From Bacteroidales bacterium (GTDB lineage Bacteria > Bacteroidota > Bacteroidia > Bacteroidales > UBA12170): a DNA stretch of 32,855 nt. The notes under the pieces are model-generated. The model searched no databases. It was given only the letters and a program-made list of their open reading frames with translations, and was not told where the DNA came from. The DNA is taken from assembly GCA_029938465.1 (NCBI GenBank), contig JAOZUW010000013.1, forward strand, positions 2,633-35,487, in the 5' to 3' direction. A program made the translations under genes and the position numbers. Position 1 is the stretch's first letter. Every line of letters begins with the position of its first letter. Below, piece after piece: positions 26,856 through 32,855 of this stretch.

Positions 26856-29654
26856 CTACTCTAACACTGTTAGTATATCTCTTAATCGAATATCGTTAGA
26901 AGATGCACCAATCATAATCCTAAATTCTCCAGGCTCTACAATTCTATTCAAATTTACATCTAGCATACTTAATAATTCCGGGTTAATCTTGAAAGATAAT
27001 TCTTGTGTAGCTCCTTTTTTCAGATGAATACGCTGAAAACCTTTTAACTCCATTATTGGACGAGCCACCGAAGCATATAAATCTCTAATATATAATTGCA
27101 CTACTTCATCACCATCAAAATCACCAGTATTAGTGATCTTAAAACGAACAGTGCAACTAGCATCTGCCTGAATATTATTTTGATCCATTACTAAATCAGA
27201 ATACTTAAATTGAGTATAACTCAACCCATAACCAAAAGGAAAAAGAGGCTTACCACTAAGATTTAAATAGTCATCTCCCCTACCAGTAGGCTTATGGTTA
27301 TAATACAATGGTAGTTGAGCTTCATCTAAAGGAAAAGTAATAGGCAATCGGCCAGCAGGATTATAATCACCGAATAATACATCGCACACTGCATTTCCAC
27401 CCTCTTCGCCAGGATACCAAACATCAATAATAGCATAAACATGCTGAATCCAAGCATTCATATTAACGGCACTTCCTCCTACAATAACTACTACCATTGG
27501 TTTTCCTGTTTCTGCCACACTATTTATCAGCTCTTCTTGATGTCCGGGTAAAGAAAGGTGGGCTCTATCCCGAAACTCACCCTCTTCGATTCCAACTACC
27601 ACCACAGCTAGCTCACTCTTATCAGCCAAAGCTACCGCTTGTTGTATCTCATGTTTCCATTTTTGCTCCACAGTCTGATTCCATAATAATTTAAATCTCA
27701 CATTCCCCACTGTTTCATAAAATTCCAAACGGATATCATATTCCTTATTTTTCTCAAAATAATAGCTTTTAGTAAGCCTCCGGTATGTTTGTTTCTTCCA
27801 GTTATCAATGATAAGCTCCTCATTGATATATAATCTATAACCATCATCACCTTCTATACCTATTTCAAAATCACCTGTTTCTTTAGATGTTAGCTTTCCT
27901 GACCAACGAACAGAATAAAAATCATAATTTATCCTCTCTTGATCGGGTGAAAATAATGTCCAGCCAAAATCTATTTTATCATCAACTCTTATAAGTTCAG
28001 CATTCCCTGACAAAGCAATATTATTAAAATACTCCCCTAATAATCCGCTTTCTATTTTACCTTTATAATTGCAAGACAGGTTCTCTTTTGGAATACTCAC
28101 AAAATCAATTGATTCTCTTCCACATGCAGGCGTATAGTTAATTTGGCATGTTTGACCTAGTTTATTTTTTATTCCTTGCAAAATACTGATGGGATTATTT
28201 CCCGGACCAGAATAACCTCCCAGTCGAGCCTCCTGTGCATCCACTCCAATAAGAGCAATAGATTTTATATCTTTTGAAAGTGGTAATACATTATTTTCAT
28301 TCTTTAATAGCACAATAGATTCTAAGGCTGCTTTTTTAGCCAATATTTTATGTGCATTATTCCCTTCATACACCTCTGCTTCTTCAGGCTTAACATAAGG
28401 ATTTTCGAATAATCCCAACTTGAATTTAGCATAAAGAACTCGTCGAACAGACTCATTTACAGCAGATTCCTCAATCATTCCTTTTTCAAAAGCTTCAAAA
28501 AATAAAGGATAATGAGAATACGATGTCTGAAAAATAACATCTAATCCATTTTCGATGGCCTGCTCTGTTGATTCTGCATAGTTTTTAGCCGTAAAATGCA
28601 AAACATTAGCACCACCCGTAGCTCCTGCATCTGAAATTACAAAACCATTAAAACCCCACTCTTCTTTTAGTTTTTGATTCAATAGCCAATTATTTGCGGT
28701 GCAAGCTCTTCCATCTAAAGAATTATAGGATGTCATCACAGACACCACTTTTGCCTTTTGAAAACAAGCTTTAAAAGCAGGGAAATAAATTTCTTCCAAT
28801 AGTCTTTCATTAAAATGAATAGGGTAACTATCTCTACCACCGTCGCCCACATTGGCAATAAAATGCTTTGGTGTTGTAATAACACCCATTTTTTCAAATT
28901 GCGACACAAAAGAAAAAGCCATTTGGGTTGTCAGGAATGGATCTTCTCCATAAGTTTCTTCCGTTCTGCCCCATCTTACATCTCTGGAAATATTTAATAC
29001 CGGAGATAAGATTTGCCGAATACCTCTGGTTTTAGTTTCCTGAGCTATGGCATATGCTACATCTCCCATCAAAATAGTATCCCAAGTAGCAGCCAATGCA
29101 ATAGATTGCGGAAAAGCAGTTGCTCCTTTTCTAACCAATCCATGCAAAGCTTCATCAAAAGGGATGATTGGAATTCCAAGGCGTGTCTCTTCTATAAAGT
29201 ATTTTTGAATTTCGTTAATCAATAAGGCAGTTTCTTTAGCGGCACCACCTTTGGAATAATCTAAAATTTGCTCAGCCTCATGGCCTGTGTTACTTTTCGT
29301 AGATACCTGAAAACCAAATAATCCGTATTTATATTTTTCTTTTCCATCTGACAAATCTCCGGGAATCATAAATAATTGCCAGAATTTCTCCTCCAGTGTC
29401 ATTCTACTTAAAAGATCATCTACTCTTTCTTCAATAGAATTGTTTGGGTTTTTATATTTTATTTGCTCCTCTTGCTGACAAGAAAAAAAGCCGAAAATAA
29501 AAATGAATAAAAAAAGGTTAATAGATATGTTTTTAACAGAAATCATATGTACAGTTTTTAAACTTTGAACCTTGAATCTTGAACCCTGAACCTTGAACCC
29601 TGAACCCTGAACCTTGAACCCTGAACCTTGAACCCTGAACCTTAAGCCTACCAA
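26856..29654 (-). CDS. Glycoside hydrolase family 3 beta-glucosidase-like lipoprotein with PA14 insertion; likely true start 29546
   Basis: GFVISDAGATGG nucleophile region, KHFIANVGDGG, PA14-like GLLGEYFNNIALSGNAELIRVDDKIDFGW...FSVRWSGKL, C-terminal fibronectin III-like; MISVKNISINLFLFIFIFGFFSCQQ lipoprotein signal at second Met. Confidence 0.92.
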   Translation of the reverse strand: MVGLRFRVQGSGFKVQGSGFKVQGSRFKVQSLKTVHMISVKNISINLFLFIFIFGFFSCQQEEQIKYKNPNNSIEERVDDLLSRMTLEEKFWQLFMIPGDLSDGKEKYKYGLFGFQVSTKSNTGHEAEQILDYSKGGAAKETALLINEIQKYFIEETRLGIPIIPFDEALHGLVRKGATAFPQSIALAATWDTILMGDVAYAIAQETKTRGIRQILSPVLNISRDVRWGRTEETYGEDPFLTTQMAFSFVSQFEKMGVITTPKHFIANVGDGGRDSYPIHFNERLLEEIYFPAFKACFQKAKVVSVMTSYNSLDGRACTANNWLLNQKLKEEWGFNGFVISDAGATGGANVLHFTAKNYAESTEQAIENGLDVIFQTSYSHYPLFFEAFEKGMIEESAVNESVRRVLYAKFKLGLFENPYVKPEEAEVYEGNNAHKILAKKAALESIVLLKNENNVLPLSKDIKSIALIGVDAQEARLGGYSGPGNNPISILQGIKNKLGQTCQINYTPACGRESIDFVSIPKENLSCNYKGKIESGLLGEYFNNIALSGNAELIRVDDKIDFGWTLFSPDQERINYDFYSVRWSGKLTSKETGDFEIGIEGDDGYRLYINEELIIDNWKKQTYRRLTKSYYFEKNKEYDIRLEFYETVGNVRFKLLWNQTVEQKWKHEIQQAVALADKSELAVVVVGIEEGEFRDRAHLSLPGHQEELINSVAETGKPMVVVIVGGSAVNMNAWIQHVYAIIDVWYPGEEGGNAVCDVLFGDYNPAGRLPITFPLDEAQLPLYYNHKPTGRGDDYLNLSGKPLFPFGYGLSYTQFKYSDLVMDQNNIQADASCTVRFKITNTGDFDGDEVVQLYIRDLYASVARPIMELKGFQRIHLKKGATQELSFKINPELLSMLDVNLNRIVEPGEFRIMIGASSNDIRLRDILTVLE
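29567..29643. repeat. Heptanucleotide tandem repeat GAACCYT, about 11 copies
   Basis: gaacctt gaatctt gaaccct gaacctt gaaccct gaaccct gaacctt gaaccct gaacctt gaaccct gaacctt read directly. Confidence 0.96.
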
Positions 29655-30193
29655 TCCTCTTCTTTATAAACCTTAGCAGGCTTCATTCCTTTCTTTAAGC
29701 TTTCTATTTTTTCGTGAGCAAAGGCATCTAATTGCTTTAAATACTCAGGATTATAATCAGCAGTTGATTTCTTCATCCATTTTTCGGCAGGGAAACGTGA
29801 TGTTTTCTTTAACACAAAGTTGGTCATCTCAATCCGATAACGGTTATCTTTAAACCTGATAACCATATCATACAGTACTGCACTCCCCTGAGATACAGAG
29901 CCATCTTCTTGAGTATCATAAAGTCGGAAATTATGACGAACTACAATTTTACCATCTTCTACATCACGTGTTGGAGTAACAGAAGCCGGATTTTTATAGG
30001 CTCCATTAATCCATTTCACACAACGTTTAAAAAGATCTTTTTGAATACCAGGTTCTTTCACAACTTCAATATATCTGATATGACCTTCCTCATCAACAGG
30101 AATATCTGGCATAGCAGCAGATTCTATTGTAGTTTGGGCGCTTAGTAAAAAAGGTGATAATACAACGAATATTAATAATAAATACTTCTTCAT
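29648..30193 (-). CDS. DUF4468-like secreted protein
   Basis: Signal peptide MKKYLLLIFVVLSPFLLSAQ; KDLFKRCVKWINGAYKNP...VLYDMVIRFKDNRYRIEMTNF pattern. Confidence 0.75.
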   Translation of the reverse strand: MKKYLLLIFVVLSPFLLSAQTTIESAAMPDIPVDEEGHIRYIEVVKEPGIQKDLFKRCVKWINGAYKNPASVTPTRDVEDGKIVVRHNFRLYDTQEDGSVSQGSAVLYDMVIRFKDNRYRIEMTNFVLKKTSRFPAEKWMKKSTADYNPEYLKQLDAFAHEKIESLKKGMKPAKVYKEEDW

Positions 30194-30242
30194 TTTGTAT
30201 GGTTTGTTAATTTAAATTACCATACAAAAATACATAAAATAA

Positions 30243-30273
30243 AAAAAGTCTTCCGAGATTCGAAAGACTTTTT
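30243..30273 (-). terminator. Intrinsic-terminator-like hairpin downstream of groEL
   Basis: aaaaagtctt-ccgagattcga-aagacttttt 10-bp stem with flanking A/T tracts. Confidence 0.8.
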
Positions 30274-30295
30274 AAACAATAAGTTTTTAATAAAA

Positions 30296-31954
<1,659 letters not shown>

Positions 31955-31980
31955 TTATTTTTTTTTAAATTATCATTATT

Positions 31981-32250
31981 TTAAAGTACAGCCAAAATTT
32001 CCGACTGTTCCATAATTAAATATTTCTTTCCTTCTAATTCTATTTCAGTTCCAGCAAACCTTCCATAAAGAACGGCATCATCAACTTTCACTTCCAAATC
32101 TTTACCATCGGCAGTTTTTCCAGTAGCCATAACCAAACCCTGCATTGGTTTTTCTTTAGCTGTATCTGGAATAATAATTCCACTTGCTGTTGTTGTTTCG
32201 GCTTCTTGAGGAGCAATAATCACTCTTTCGCCTAAAGGTTTTATCTTCAT
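31981..32250 (-). CDS. groES: 10-kDa co-chaperonin GroES; start set to MKIKPLGERV, downstream of the ORF-track Met at 32346
   Basis: MKIKPLGERVIIAPQEAETTTASGIIIPDTAKEKPMQGLVMATG...DDAVLYGRFAGTEIELEGKKYLIM. Confidence 0.96.
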   Translation of the reverse strand: MKIKPLGERVIIAPQEAETTTASGIIIPDTAKEKPMQGLVMATGKTADGKDLEVKVDDAVLYGRFAGTEIELEGKKYLIMEQSEILAVL

Positions 32251-32417
32251 CTTGAATAGTTTTAAATTGTATAGTCTCTGCTTAGCGAAATTTATGCCAT
32301 TTGCTTTGTAATTAACTTTTGTCAGTTTGATATGCCATACTGACATTACAAAAGTTTAGAATTATTAAATAAATATAGATTTGTTTATTATTTTCGTGAA
32401 AAGAAAAAATATCAATA

Positions 32418-32759
32418 ATGAATATAGAAGAATTTAGAAATTATTGCTTAAACAAAGAGAATGTAAGTGAAGGGTTTCCTTTTGATGAGGTTACTTTAGT
32501 TATAAAAGTACATCAAAAAATATTTACTTTGGTTAGTTTGGATGGGCCTTTAAGAGTAAACTTAAAATGCAATCCGGATAAGGCTATTGAGCTTAGAGAA
32601 CAGCATACAGAGATTATCCCAGGCTATCATATGAATAAAAAACACTGGAATACAGTTGATTTAGAAGGCAGCCTGAATGATGATTTTATAAAAGAGTTGA
32701 TTGATCACAGTTATGATTTGATATGGAGGAGTTTGCCAAAACGTTTGAGAGAAGTATGA
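32418..32759 (+). CDS. MmcQ/YjbR family DNA-binding-like protein
   Basis: CLNKENVSEGFPFDEVTLVIKVHQKIFTLVSLDG...VNLKCNPDKAIELREQHTEIIPGYHMNKKHWNTVDLEG. Confidence 0.9.
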   Translation: MNIEEFRNYCLNKENVSEGFPFDEVTLVIKVHQKIFTLVSLDGPLRVNLKCNPDKAIELREQHTEIIPGYHMNKKHWNTVDLEGSLNDDFIKELIDHSYDLIWRSLPKRLREV

Positions 32760-32855
32760 AAAAAGTTAGGGCAATACTAAAACTAAACCACTATGGGCTG
32801 GAAGTACCATCGGTTTACTTTACGAATAAAATTCGTTTCTATTTTAATCCTAACT
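32756..32855 (+). CDS. Possible 5' end of a further CDS (ATGA overlap), truncated by the window edge
   Basis: ATG overlaps the YjbR stop (atga); MKKVRAILKLNHYGLEVPSVYFTNKIRFYFNPN open to the window end. Confidence 0.35.
   Translation, partial: MKKVRAILKLNHYGLEVPSVYFTNKIRFYFNPN

Noticed and set aside
29567-29643. Heptamer repeat as telomere or CRISPR-like array
   Set aside because: Internal position, 7-bp unit, no spacers; consistent with a simple tandem repeat.

Overview
AT-rich chromosomal window from a Bacteroidota bacterium (inferred from a T9SS-type C-terminal domain, GYDIA-type GHMP kinase, DUF4468-type protein and general gene content). Most of it is housekeeping or metabolic: a NuoE/NuoF/(ferredoxin-GltD-FDH/NuoG fusion) oxidoreductase operon (3' end of the large subunit is outside the window), a secreted leucine-rich/receptor-L-type protein, mevalonate/isoprenoid genes (GHMP kinase, HMG-CoA reductase, type 2 IPP isomerase), two DEAD-box helicases, a cytochrome b / Rieske / octaheme c-type cytochrome-TPR operon, an ATP-cone-nuclease fusion, smpB, two adjacent fold-type II PLP enzymes, an L,D-transpeptidase plus M15 peptidase pair, a GH3-PA14 lipoprotein, groES-groEL and a YjbR-family gene. 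The most interesting signals are: (i) a GxxExxY PD-(D/E)XK-like gene bracketed by four copies of a ~65-bp imperfect hairpin repeat and sitting inside the cytochrome b-Rieske operon, i.e. a candidate insertion element; (ii) the large oxidoreductase subunit, which has a formate-dehydrogenase scaffold but lacks the catalytic Cys/Sec-His motif and carries an inserted GltD-like flavoprotein, resembling an uncharacterised member of the electron-bifurcating Bfu-type family; (iii) a Rieske/cyt b complex paired with an octaheme-HEAT-TPR cytochrome; (iv) a stop-free heptanucleotide tandem repeat that is read as the spurious N-terminus of the GH3 ORF. All assignments are from reading the sequence; no database search was run.
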